Shown one piece after another: positions 42,234-50,620 of a stretch of 51,783 bases of DNA. The position numbers were made by a program, and so were the translations under genes. The notes beneath the pieces are model-generated. The model was not told the DNA's origin. It worked only from the letters and a program-made list of their open reading frames with translations, and searched no databases. Numbering within the stretch: position 1 is the stretch's first letter; every line of letters begins with the position of its first letter. Location of the stretch: contig CAOJQZ010000010.1 in the NCBI GenBank assembly GCA_948441955.1, positions 1 through 51,783 of the forward strand. The letters are read 5' to 3'. This DNA comes from an uncultured Lachnospiraceae bacterium (GTDB lineage Bacteria > Bacillota > Clostridia > Lachnospirales > Lachnospiraceae).

Positions 42234-44024
42234 CTAGGAGATGGGCTCAAAATCGGCCGCACCGTGCTTGCATAGCGGACACACGAAATCATCCGGCAGC
42301 TCGTCGCCCTCATATACGTATCCACACACAACGCACACAAAGCCTTTCTTCCCGTCTGTGTCTGGCTTTGGCTTTACATTGCTCTGATAATAGTTGTAAG
42401 TCATAGTTTCCACATTGGAAATGACGCGTGCTTCCGTTACAGTACAGATAAACATTCCATGTGTATCCAAATCCACATATTGCTCTACCTTAAGAGACAT
42501 GAAGGCATTGATATATCTGGGCAGAAATACAAGGCCGTTATCAGAACGCAAGGGCGTGCAGTCGGCAAACTTATCCACATTTCTTCCGCTTTGGAAACCG
42601 AAATTCTGGAAAACCTTAAATGGCGCTTCGGTTGAAAGACAGTTTACATTCATAATGCCGGTCTGTTTAATCACATGATGGGAATAATTTGCCTTATTAA
42701 TGCAGACTGCCACCCGATTGGGGCTGTCTGTAACCTGGGAAACAGTATTTACAATCAGGCCGTTATCCTTTTTGCCGTCGTTGGAGGTAACCACATACAG
42801 ACCATATCCGATCTTAAACAGGGCAGTCAGATCGTTCTTATTGGCAGTCTCGTCATGCTGCGCCAGATAATCCTTGCAGAATTCCTCTGCAAGAGCCTCA
42901 AGCTGTGCGCTGCTTTCCTCGTTTAATGCGGACTTGATAGACACAGTTGTATCTGCAAAGGTAATATTTTTAGAGCCCTCAAACATTTTCTTCATTACTT
43001 TTGCAGCAAGGGGCGCCCAGGAACCATTTTCAATCAGACCAATTTTGCGGTTCTGGAAGTTGCGTTCTGTAAGGTGTGTAATAAATTCACGCATAAACGG
43101 GAAAATCTCTGCGTTGTAGGTTGTAGTAGCGAGGATTAACTTACCATAGCGGAAAGCGTCTTCCACAGCCTCTGCCATATCGCAGCGGGCAAGGTCATTT
43201 ACAGCAACTTTTGGACAGCCTTTAGCTCGAAGCTTGTCTGCCAGCAATTCTACGGCTTTTTTTGTATTTCCATAGACAGAGGTGTAGGCAATGACAATCC
43301 CCTCCGTCTCAATTCCGTAGGAGGACCATGTATTGTAAAGCCCCAGATAATAACCAAGATTTTCCGTAAGAACCGGTCCGTGGAGCGGACAGATTGTCTG
43401 AATATCAAGTCCGGAAGCTTTTTTAAGAAGATTCTGTACCTGTGAGCCGTATTTTCCTACAATGCCGATGTAATAGCGCCGTGCTTCACAGGCCCAGTCC
43501 TCGTCTGCATCCAGAGCGCCGAATTTACCGAAACCATCTGCGGAAAAGAGTACTTTATCGCAGGAGTCGTAGGTTACGATAACCTCCGGCCAGTGAACCA
43601 TCGGTGCGGCTATGAAGGACAGTTCATGTTTTCCGAGAGACAGAGTATCGCCTTCCTTTACAACAAGCTGTCTTTCTTCAAAATCTGTTCCAAAGAATTG
43701 TTTCATCATTGCAAATGCCTTTGCAGTAGAAACAATTTTTGTATTTGGATATGTTTTCATAAAGTTTGCAATATTGGCGGAGTGATCAGGCTCCATATGC
43801 TGAATAATCAGATAATCCGGGCATTTTCCGTTTGCGGCGGTCTGGATATTATCCAGCCATTCATGAGTAAAGCGTGCGTCAACGGTATCAAAAACTGCAA
43901 TTTTTTTGTCCAGGATTACATAAGAATTGTATGCCATCCCATTCGGAACAACATATTGTCCTTCAAAAAGATCAATGTCATGATCATTTACGCCTACATA
44001 TTTAATATCGTTAGTAATCGTCAT
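42234..44024 (-). CDS. flavodiiron protein fused to flavin reductase and rubredoxin domains
   Basis: This 596-residue protein has four domains in order: metallo-beta-lactamase-like diiron domain (about 1-245), flavodoxin (about 255-395), flavin-reductase-like domain (about 410-530) and rubredoxin (about 545-596). All diiron ligands are present: His76, Glu78, Asp80, His81 (HMEPDH), His144, Asp163 and His215. The rubredoxin has two CxxC pairs (CVVCGY and CPLCKHG). Flavodiiron proteins reduce O2 to water and/or NO to N2O, using electrons from NAD(P)H through rubredoxin; here donor and acceptor domains are in one chain. This would protect oxygen-sensitive enzymes such as the hydrogenase and desulfidase. 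Confidence 0.95.
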   Translation of the reverse strand: MTITNDIKYVGVNDHDIDLFEGQYVVPNGMAYNSYVILDKKIAVFDTVDARFTHEWLDNIQTAANGKCPDYLIIQHMEPDHSANIANFMKTYPNTKIVSTAKAFAMMKQFFGTDFEERQLVVKEGDTLSLGKHELSFIAAPMVHWPEVIVTYDSCDKVLFSADGFGKFGALDADEDWACEARRYYIGIVGKYGSQVQNLLKKASGLDIQTICPLHGPVLTENLGYYLGLYNTWSSYGIETEGIVIAYTSVYGNTKKAVELLADKLRAKGCPKVAVNDLARCDMAEAVEDAFRYGKLILATTTYNAEIFPFMREFITHLTERNFQNRKIGLIENGSWAPLAAKVMKKMFEGSKNITFADTTVSIKSALNEESSAQLEALAEEFCKDYLAQHDETANKNDLTALFKIGYGLYVVTSNDGKKDNGLIVNTVSQVTDSPNRVAVCINKANYSHHVIKQTGIMNVNCLSTEAPFKVFQNFGFQSGRNVDKFADCTPLRSDNGLVFLPRYINAFMSLKVEQYVDLDTHGMFICTVTEARVISNVETMTYNYYQSNVKPKPDTDGKKGFVCVVCGYVYEGDELPDDFVCPLCKHGAADFEPIS

Positions 44025-44059
44025 TATTATCTGTTCCTCCTTTTGTTTGTCTATGAGAC

Positions 44060-44087
44060 ATTATAACATAATATAGTTCTGTTACAA
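44060..44087 (-). promoter_or_regulatory. promoter of the flavodiiron gene
   Basis: On the minus strand TTGTAA (44087-44082) and TATAAT (44065-44060) are separated by 16 bp; the start codon is 36 bp downstream of the -10. Confidence 0.65.
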
Positions 44088-44150
44088 GACAGAATATGGA
44101 AATCTTTTGCACGTCTTTATGTACACGAGGGGTAATATGGGAAAATAGAA

Positions 44151-44182
44151 ATAACTGCCGTACGCACCTGTACGGCAGTTAT
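44151..44182. terminator. terminator of the peptidoglycan hydrolase gene
   Basis: ATAACTGCCGTAC (44151-44163) pairs perfectly with GTACGGCAGTTAT (44170-44182) around 6 bases. On the minus strand it is followed by a T-rich stretch. Confidence 0.88.
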
Positions 44183-44195
44183 AAAATAAGCTGCA

Positions 44196-45341
44196 CTAAT
44201 AGCTTTTAAAGAATACATTTCCGGCAACGTTCACACCGGTTACACCCTGCTGTGCTGCAAACCAGTCAGAGTAGAAGAAGTAGCAGTCTGCAACAGAGGC
44301 ATAACGGGTACCTCCTATTACCGCTTGAGCGGCTGAATATGCACTGGCGGACGGCCCTCTGGAAAGAACACCATTCAAAACTGCATTGCCTGCGGGATAA
44401 AACTGTCCCGGCTGATAGATGACATCCGGAATAGTATTCGGAAAGCTTGGACTGTATACCCGGTTCATAATAACAGTTCCTACCGCCAGCATACCGTCAT
44501 AGCTGGCTCCGGCTTCGCATTCCAGCACTGCAGCCAAAAGAGCAACGTCACTCACATTTGCATTCATGGAATCGCCGCTTTCAATAAAGCCTCCTCCGCT
44601 GCCGTCAGAAATGCTGCCGCCGCTGCTGTTGCTGCCTGAACTTCCTCCGTTTTGGTTTCCTGACGTATTTCCGCCTACAGAGCCGGAAACCTCGTTGTTC
44701 TTTGCAGTTTCAAGGGCTGCTTCGGCTGCTCTTGCATGCTCAAGCTGCGCGCTGTAATCCGCAAGGGCGCCGGAGGTAGAAGAGATTCTGGATGTCAAAG
44801 CTTCCTTTTTCTGGGTTAATTCCTCCTGCATGGAAGACAGCTCGTCCTGCTTTTCGGTCAAAGCATTCTGTTTTTCCTCCACAACACTGCATATTTCATG
44901 AAGCTCGTCCAGCATGTCTCTGTCATATTCACTAATTGTTGAGACATATTCTGCTTTATTTAAAAAGTCCGACATATTTTCAGATGAAAATAAAATTGTG
45001 AGAAGGGAAAGATTGCCGCCCTCATACATAAATTTAATTCTGTTTTTCATAGATGAATATTGTGAATCTTCATTCAGCTTGGCTGCGGCCAAATCAAGTT
45101 TGGTCTTTTCAACCTCTTCAGCCATGTTCTCAATCTGGGTGGCAACATCATCAAGCTCCTGCCCCAGAGAAGACAGCTCACTGTTTAGACTGTTTAGTTC
45201 GCTCTGTAATTCAGAAGTTTTACCTTCAAGCTCACTGGATGAAGGTGTTGCATATACCGAAGTATTCGCAGAAGCAATTGTTACGGTACAAAAAAGTCCG
45301 AGACTCAACCGTAATATCCGTTTCTTTTTCCTACTAATCAT
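44196..45341 (-). CDS. secreted coiled-coil peptidoglycan hydrolase with SleB-like domain
   Basis: This 381-residue protein has an N-terminal signal peptide (basic RKKKR then a hydrophobic stretch ending near VYA), a CwlO/PcsB-like coiled-coil region (about 35-215, rich in Leu, Glu, Ser), a Gly/Ser/Asn linker (about 220-255) and a C-terminal Hydrolase_2 (SleB/CwlJ-like) domain starting LLAAVLECEAG with a catalytic Glu and VIMNRV. The ATG at 45341 is preferred over 45347 because AAAGGA is then 8 bases away. SleB-like domains cleave glycan strands. The coiled coil suggests control by a membrane partner such as FtsEX. Divergent from the HAD/UppP operon. Confidence 0.88.
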   Translation of the reverse strand: MISRKKKRILRLSLGLFCTVTIASANTSVYATPSSSELEGKTSELQSELNSLNSELSSLGQELDDVATQIENMAEEVEKTKLDLAAAKLNEDSQYSSMKNRIKFMYEGGNLSLLTILFSSENMSDFLNKAEYVSTISEYDRDMLDELHEICSVVEEKQNALTEKQDELSSMQEELTQKKEALTSRISSTSGALADYSAQLEHARAAEAALETAKNNEVSGSVGGNTSGNQNGGSSGSNSSGGSISDGSGGGFIESGDSMNANVSDVALLAAVLECEAGASYDGMLAVGTVIMNRVYSPSFPNTIPDVIYQPGQFYPAGNAVLNGVLSRGPSASAYSAAQAVIGGTRYASVADCYFFYSDWFAAQQGVTGVNVAGNVFFKSY

Positions 45342-45378
45342 ATACATATCCTTTCTTTTTGTTAGCGAGTGCTTTTAT

Positions 45379-45420
45379 ATTATACAACAAATTGCTTTAT
45401 AAAGCAAACTTTGTTAGAAT
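45379..45420. promoter_or_regulatory. overlapping divergent promoters sharing a palindromic -35
   Basis: A perfect palindrome TTGCTTTATAAAGCAA (45392-45407) supplies TTGCTT on both strands. On the plus strand it is followed after 17 bp by TAGAAT (45415-45420). On the minus strand it is followed after 17 bp by TATAAT (45384-45379). The two promoters cannot both be occupied at once. Confidence 0.72.
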
Positions 45421-45464
45421 AAAAAATAAATAAATTTTTGAAACAGGAAAGGAATGGATGGTTT

Positions 45465-46292
45465 ATGAATAAAATTAAGATGATTGCATTTGATCTTGAC
45501 GGTACGCTTCTGACAACAGATAAGAAGCTTAAAGAATATACCAGAAACGTGCTTGAAAGAGTGATGAAAAAGGGAATTGAAGTGGTTCCCGCCACAGGGA
45601 GGCCGATGATGGGAGTGCCGCCGGAAATTTCCGGCTTCCCTGGCATACGGTATATAGTAACCTCTAACGGGGCGAGGGTAATAGAAAGAGAAAGCAAAAA
45701 AACATTATATTCTATGCTTCTTTCCTATGAAAGTGCAAAAGAAATATTGGCTATTTTCAGGGAATATGATACAATGCGAGATATATTCTATGACGGCCAG
45801 GGATATACGGAGGGGAAAAAGACGGCATATCTTGAGCGGTATATATCAAATCCAGCTATGGCGGGATACCTGCGTGCTTCAAGAATACCGGTGGATGATA
45901 TCGACCAGATGTTTTCAAGAGAACACAGAGCAGTTGACAAGGTGCAGGCCCTTTTTGCGGATCCGAAAGAACGGGAGGAGGCATTTTTAAGACTTAAAAA
46001 GCTTTCTTTTGCAGAGCCGTCATGCTCTGTAAGGAACAATATAGAGGTGAATGGGGCAGGAGTACATAAAGGTATTGCACTCAGGAGGCTTGGTGAGAGG
46101 CTGAAGATTACGTCAGAAGAGATTATGGCGTTTGGAGACGGCGTCAATGATATACGGATGCTTCAGGAGGCCGGAAGAGGAATAGCAATGGCAAATGCAG
46201 TACAGGAGGTAAAAGACGCGGCAGACGACGCGGCACTGTCCAACGACGAAGAGGGCGTTGCAAAATATATAGAAGATCATGTGTTGGGCTAA
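45465..46292 (+). CDS. HAD-superfamily (Cof type) phosphatase
   Basis: This 275-residue protein has HAD motif I AFDLDGTLL, motif II TSNGARV, a long cap domain insert and motif IV GDGVNDIRML. This is the C2B-cap Cof/YidA branch, whose members dephosphorylate sugar phosphates, flavin mononucleotide or pyridoxal phosphate. The ATG at 45465 is preferred over the upstream in-frame TTG. It begins an operon with UppP, 15 bp between the genes, and is divergent from a cell-wall hydrolase, so a link to wall precursor or lipid-carrier metabolism is possible. Confidence 0.9.
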   Translation: MNKIKMIAFDLDGTLLTTDKKLKEYTRNVLERVMKKGIEVVPATGRPMMGVPPEISGFPGIRYIVTSNGARVIERESKKTLYSMLLSYESAKEILAIFREYDTMRDIFYDGQGYTEGKKTAYLERYISNPAMAGYLRASRIPVDDIDQMFSREHRAVDKVQALFADPKEREEAFLRLKKLSFAEPSCSVRNNIEVNGAGVHKGIALRRLGERLKITSEEIMAFGDGVNDIRMLQEAGRGIAMANAVQEVKDAADDAALSNDEEGVAKYIEDHVLG

Positions 46293-46307
46293 GAAAAGGA
46301 GAAGAAG

Positions 46308-47135
46308 ATGTTAGACGTATTAAAAGTTATTATTCTTGGTATTGTAGAAGGTATTACAGAGTGGCTTCCGGTAAGCAGTACCGGGCATCTGATACTGGTG
46401 GGAGACTTGCTCTCCCCTGGTATGAGCGACGCATTTATGGAAATGTTTAACGTGGTCATACAGCTTGGGGCGATTATGGCGGTAGTAGTCATATATTTCC
46501 ATAAGCTGAACCCGTTTTCGCCGCGTAAGACCAACAAGCAGAAGATGCTTACATGGCAGATGTGGATTAAGGTAGTAATAGCGTCCGTTCCTGCAGGCGT
46601 GGTGGGCATACTATTTAATGATATTTTGGATGAGCTTTTCTATAAGCCGCTTCCGGTTGCCATTATGCTGATCGTCTACGGCGTTCTCTTTATTATTGTA
46701 GAAAATAAAAATGCAAGAAGACCTCCGTCCGTGACCAAAATATCAGAGCTGACTGTGTCCATGCTTCTGTGGATAGGCTTTTTTCAGATGCTGGCGCTTA
46801 TTCCGGGTACCTCTCGTTCCGGTGCAACGATTGTGGGAGCATTGCTCATCGGGGTGTCAAGAGAGGTAGCGGCTGAATTCACCTTCTTCCTCGCAATTCC
46901 GGCCATGTGCGGAGCAAGTCTTTTAAAGCTTATAAAGTTTGGATTCCATTTTACGGGCGCGGAGTTTGGCCTTCTGATACTGGGATGCGTTGTTTCCTTT
47001 GGGCTATCAATTGCAGCAATTAAGTTTTTGATGAATTATATTAAGAAGAATGACTTTAAGATATTTGGTTATTACCGTATTATACTGGGCGGCATCATTG
47101 TCATTGTAACGCTCATCAAAATGATTTTTGCATAA
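46308..47135 (+). CDS. uppP: undecaprenyl-diphosphatase UppP (BacA)
   Basis: This 275-residue membrane enzyme shows the two family motifs: EGITEWLPVSSTGHL near the N-terminus (Glu-rich plus the Ser-Thr-Gly-His) and PGTSRSGATI around residue 165. It converts undecaprenyl diphosphate to the monophosphate, recycling the lipid carrier for peptidoglycan, and gives bacitracin resistance. About eight membrane helices are predicted. The start follows AAAAGGAG and the gene is 15 bp after the HAD phosphatase. Confidence 0.96.
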   Translation: MLDVLKVIILGIVEGITEWLPVSSTGHLILVGDLLSPGMSDAFMEMFNVVIQLGAIMAVVVIYFHKLNPFSPRKTNKQKMLTWQMWIKVVIASVPAGVVGILFNDILDELFYKPLPVAIMLIVYGVLFIIVENKNARRPPSVTKISELTVSMLLWIGFFQMLALIPGTSRSGATIVGALLIGVSREVAAEFTFFLAIPAMCGASLLKLIKFGFHFTGAEFGLLILGCVVSFGLSIAAIKFLMNYIKKNDFKIFGYYRIILGGIIVIVTLIKMIFA

Positions 47136-47148
47136 AAATGTATACTAT

Positions 47149-47188
47149 AAGTGGCTTATTACATAAAATTATGTGTAAAAAGCCACTT
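47149..47188 (+). terminator. terminator of the HAD-uppP operon
   Basis: AAGTGGCTT (47149-47157) pairs with AAGCCACTT (47180-47188); the loop itself holds an ACATAAAATTATGT mini-hairpin. A T-run (GTTTTTTAT) follows. Confidence 0.85.
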
Positions 47189-47268
47189 GTTTTTTATGCA
47201 AAGTATGATAGAATATGTAATATATTTGCATAAATATACAAAAAATTAAGATTTACCGGGAGGAAATA

Positions 47269-48072
47269 ATGATGAAGATGAAGAAACTGTTAAGTGCAGC
47301 ATTAGCGGCAGTATGCGTATTTTCACTGGCAGCATGCGGCGGCAAGGAAGAGGAGAATAAAAAAATCGAGATAGGTGATTCGAAGGATTTTGCAACCCTT
47401 ACCATTGGGGTTCAGCAGGGAACAACCGGTGATCTGGCATGTTCGGAGCTTGTAGACAAGGACGCTCAGATGAAACGTTATCCAAAGGGAGCCGCTGCGG
47501 TTCAGGCGTTAGAGGCAGGAAAGCTTGACTGCGTTGTCATTGACGCACAGCCGGCGGCAAAGTTTGTGGAGAAGAGCGATGATTTAAAGATTATCGACGG
47601 TATTTTTGATGATGAGCAGTATGCAATCTGTATCAAGAAGGGGAATACAGAGCTTCTTGACGGGATGAACAAGGCCCTTGGCGAGCTTAAGGATGAGGGA
47701 ACTCTTGATAAAATTATTGCAAATTATATCGGTGATGATATCGGAAGCTTTACATATGAAACACCGGAAGGAACAGATCACTCCAAGGGTACGCTTGTTA
47801 TGGCTACAAACGCAGAATTTGAGCCTTACGAGTACCATGAAGGAGATGAGATTATCGGAATTGATGTGGATATTGCCCGGGCAATCTGTGATAAGATGGG
47901 TTATGAGCTTAAGATTGAGGATATGGAGTTTGATTCCATTCTTCCGGCTGTTGAGGCAGGAAAGGCCGATTTCGGCGCGGCAGGAATGACTGTTACAGAT
48001 GAAAGAAAAGAAAATGCGGACTTTACAGATACCTACGCAAATGCAACCCAGGTAGTTATCGTGAAGAAATAG
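47269..48072 (+). CDS. amino-acid ABC importer substrate-binding lipoprotein (second system)
   Basis: This 267-residue protein has a lipoprotein signal (MKMKKLLSAALAAVC then lipobox LAAC, Cys about 24) and a family-3 solute-binding domain. The C-terminal half begins GTLVMATNAEFEPYEYHEGD, the usual start of such a domain, whereas an unusual first part (about 40-155; TIGVQQGTTGDL, KKGNTELL) reads like another half of a binding protein. The order is thus circularly arranged relative to the other system's protein. First gene of a second importer operon with permease and ATPase; substrate unknown. Confidence 0.88.
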   Translation: MMKMKKLLSAALAAVCVFSLAACGGKEEENKKIEIGDSKDFATLTIGVQQGTTGDLACSELVDKDAQMKRYPKGAAAVQALEAGKLDCVVIDAQPAAKFVEKSDDLKIIDGIFDDEQYAICIKKGNTELLDGMNKALGELKDEGTLDKIIANYIGDDIGSFTYETPEGTDHSKGTLVMATNAEFEPYEYHEGDEIIGIDVDIARAICDKMGYELKIEDMEFDSILPAVEAGKADFGAAGMTVTDERKENADFTDTYANATQVVIVKK

Positions 48073-48080
48073 GTGAAATC

Positions 48081-48770
48081 ATGGCGGATTTTTCAGCAAA
48101 GTTTTATGCGAACTTTATTAAGGACGATCGCTGGCTTGGCCTTGTAACAGGTTTAAAGGTAACGATTATCGTTACCCTTGAGGCGCTGCTTCTGGGTGTT
48201 GTGATAGGATTTCTGATAGCAATCATAAGATCCTATCATGACAAGACCGGAAAATTCAAAATATTAAATGCCGTAAGCCGTGTTTATCTGACGGTTATCC
48301 GGGGAACCCCCACCATGATTCAGATCCTGATTATGTATCTGGTTGTGTTCGGCTCCTCTTCGATGGATTCTATCATCATCGGAGGAATTGCTTTTGGCAT
48401 TAACTCGGGAGCCTATGTTGCGGAGATTATCCGTTCCGGTATTATGTCCATTCCGGAGGGGCAGACAGAAGCCGGAAGAAGTCTGGGACTTAGCTACAGC
48501 CAGACTATGTGGCTGATTATTGTGCCCCAGGCATTTAAAAATGTCCTTCCGGCTCTGGTGAATGAGATGATTGTTCTCATAAAAGAAACTGCAATTATTG
48601 GCTACATAGGCGAGCAGGATCTGACGAAGGCGGCAATGATTATTCAAAGCCGGACCTTTGATGCATTTATGCCCCTTCTTGCTGCAGCAGTGATTTATCT
48701 TGCCCTTGTCATGCTGCTTACGTTCTTTATGAACAGGCTGGAAAGGAGGTTAAGGAGTAATGAACGTTAA
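48081..48770 (+). CDS. amino-acid ABC importer permease (second system)
   Basis: This 229-residue permease has about five helices, the RGTPTMIQILIMY motif and the EAA loop EAGRSLGLSYSQTMWLIIVP. It starts 8 bp after the binding-protein gene and overlaps the ATPase gene by 11 bp. It is homologous to, but clearly different from, the permease at 24568-25254. Confidence 0.93.
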   Translation: MADFSAKFYANFIKDDRWLGLVTGLKVTIIVTLEALLLGVVIGFLIAIIRSYHDKTGKFKILNAVSRVYLTVIRGTPTMIQILIMYLVVFGSSSMDSIIIGGIAFGINSGAYVAEIIRSGIMSIPEGQTEAGRSLGLSYSQTMWLIIVPQAFKNVLPALVNEMIVLIKETAIIGYIGEQDLTKAAMIIQSRTFDAFMPLLAAAVIYLALVMLLTFFMNRLERRLRSNER

Positions 48771-49515
48771 CCGGAATGTGAATCAGGAAACCTTGATAGA
48801 GGTGAAAGATCTGCGTAAGGTATTTGGAAAAAATGAGGTTCTGACCGGCATTACAACAGAGATTAAACGGGGGGAAGTGGTGGTTATCATCGGGCCTTCC
48901 GGCTCAGGGAAGTCCACCTTCCTCCGGTCCTTAAATCTGCTTGAACCGCCGACAGAAGGGACGATTCTGTTTGAGGGCGTCAATATTACAGACCCAAAGA
49001 CAGATATCGATCTGCACCGTCAGAAAATGGGAATGGTATTTCAGCATTTTAACCTGTTCCCACACAAGACAATTTTAGAAAATATTACCCTTGCTCCGGT
49101 TGTCCTAAAAAAAATGACAAAGGAAGAGGCAGATAAAAAGGCGAAGGAGCTTCTTGAACGTGTAGGACTGTCAGATAAGGCAGATACATATCCTGAACAG
49201 CTCTCCGGAGGACAGAAGCAGAGAATCGCAATTGTCCGTTCTCTTGCTATGGATCCGGATGTTATGCTCTTTGACGAACCTACCTCCGCACTGGATCCGG
49301 AGATGGTAGGGGAAGTGTTGGAGCTTATGAAGCAGCTTGCCCGGGACGGAATGACAATGGCGGTTGTTACCCATGAAATGGGATTTGCAAAAGAGGTAGC
49401 GACAAGAGTTGTATTTATGGACGAGGGCCAGATAAAGGAAGAAGGAACGCCGGAGGAATTCTTTGGGTGTCCGAAGGATGAACGGCTTAAGGAGTTTTTG
49501 TCGAAGATTTTATAG
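48760..49515 (+). CDS. amino-acid ABC importer ATPase (second system)
   Basis: This 251-residue ATPase has Walker A GPSGSGKST, Q-loop FQHFNLF, signature LSGGQKQR, Walker B VMLFDEPTSALDP and switch His in VTHEMGF, the GlnQ-type polar amino-acid pattern. AAGGAGG overlaps the end of the permease gene. It is followed by a strong bidirectional terminator shared with the LysR gene. Confidence 0.94.
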   Translation: MNVNRNVNQETLIEVKDLRKVFGKNEVLTGITTEIKRGEVVVIIGPSGSGKSTFLRSLNLLEPPTEGTILFEGVNITDPKTDIDLHRQKMGMVFQHFNLFPHKTILENITLAPVVLKKMTKEEADKKAKELLERVGLSDKADTYPEQLSGGQKQRIAIVRSLAMDPDVMLFDEPTSALDPEMVGEVLELMKQLARDGMTMAVVTHEMGFAKEVATRVVFMDEGQIKEEGTPEEFFGCPKDERLKEFLSKIL

Positions 49516-49592
49516 GGATAACGGCATGTAATGATAAAATAAAAAACTTTTATTTTACAAAAATAAAAGAAAGATATATGCTTAATACGCAA

Positions 49593-49628
49593 AAAACAAT
49601 CGCAGTTAACAAAATCTGCGATTGTTTT
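49593..49628. terminator. bidirectional terminator between importer and LysR genes
   Basis: AAAACAATCGCAG (49593-49605) pairs perfectly with CTGCGATTGTTTT (49616-49628) around 10 bases; A-run and T-run flank it, so both convergent transcripts can stop here. Confidence 0.88.
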
Positions 49629-49652
49629 AATGTAAAGGCAAACAGCATACGC

Positions 49653-50522
49653 TCAACTTAACAAGCAATCCCGCGCATATTTCGTAAATATCTTTGCCGC
49701 CGGCGACAGTTCGTCGTAGGATGCTGCTGCGATGCCAAGCGTGCGGTTTGCGTGGGGAGCTAAGGGTCTCGCTTCAAACTTATAATTTCTGTCTTTTATG
49801 ATAAGCTCAGGCAGGATGCTGATTCCAAGGCCATGCTCCACCATAGACAATATGGAAAAATCATTGCTCATGGTATATTTTATGTCTGGTTTTACGTGAT
49901 GGTTTTTTAAAAGCTGGTGCACTTCATTTATATGAGTGTACTCCGACACAATAAAGGGAATGTCTTCAAGCCATTCAATGGGGATTTCACTGTGGGCAGC
50001 GAAGGGATGGTCTGAAGGCATGACTGCCAGCATGGGATCCTCATATACAGGAATGAATTCATAGGGCTGATGCTTTTGGAAGCTTGTGAAGCCTACGTCT
50101 GCCTTATGGCTCTGAAGCCAGTCGACAATGTCCTGTTCATTGCCCTCGTCTATATCAAAGGTGATGCCGGGATATTCTTTTTGGAAGCTGTAAATGATTT
50201 TGGGAAGCCAGTGGATGGTACAGCTTGTAAAGGAAGCTATTTTTATTATGCCTCTTTTAGCTCCTTTTAAGAAGGAGATCTCCTGGTTTAGAGATTCATT
50301 TGCAGAAAGGAGGCTCCGGATAGAAGGGACGAGGGATAATCCTTCGTCTGTAAGCGTTACGCCATGATGGCTTTTAATGAAAAGCGGAATACCGGCCTCC
50401 TGCTCCAGCGCTTTCATCATCTGGGTGATTCCGGACTGGGTGTAGCCCAGAACTTCGCCTGCTTTCGTAAAATTTCCTAAATCAGCTACAGTGAGAAATA
50501 CATTTAATTTTTTTAAATCCAT
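49653..50522 (-). CDS. LysR family transcriptional regulator
   Basis: This 289-residue protein has a LysR winged helix (1-60; LGNFTKAGEVLGYTQSGIT) and an effector domain starting IIKIASFTSCTIHWLP. ATG 50522 follows GGGAGGG; the upstream start at 50570 adds 16 residues without a site. It is convergent with the second amino-acid importer and divergent from the YitT gene, 98 bp away. The YitT gene is therefore a likely target, though no sharp T-N11-A box could be picked. Confidence 0.9.
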   Translation of the reverse strand: MDLKKLNVFLTVADLGNFTKAGEVLGYTQSGITQMMKALEQEAGIPLFIKSHHGVTLTDEGLSLVPSIRSLLSANESLNQEISFLKGAKRGIIKIASFTSCTIHWLPKIIYSFQKEYPGITFDIDEGNEQDIVDWLQSHKADVGFTSFQKHQPYEFIPVYEDPMLAVMPSDHPFAAHSEIPIEWLEDIPFIVSEYTHINEVHQLLKNHHVKPDIKYTMSNDFSILSMVEHGLGISILPELIIKDRNYKFEARPLAPHANRTLGIAAASYDELSPAAKIFTKYARDCLLS

Positions 50523-50620
50523 GACGCCCTCCCGACTCAGTCTGCCTGTTAGCTGAGTACAGTATAGCACTGATTAAAATGAAAATACAATAAAATAATG
50601 AAAAAGGAGTGTAGAGTACG

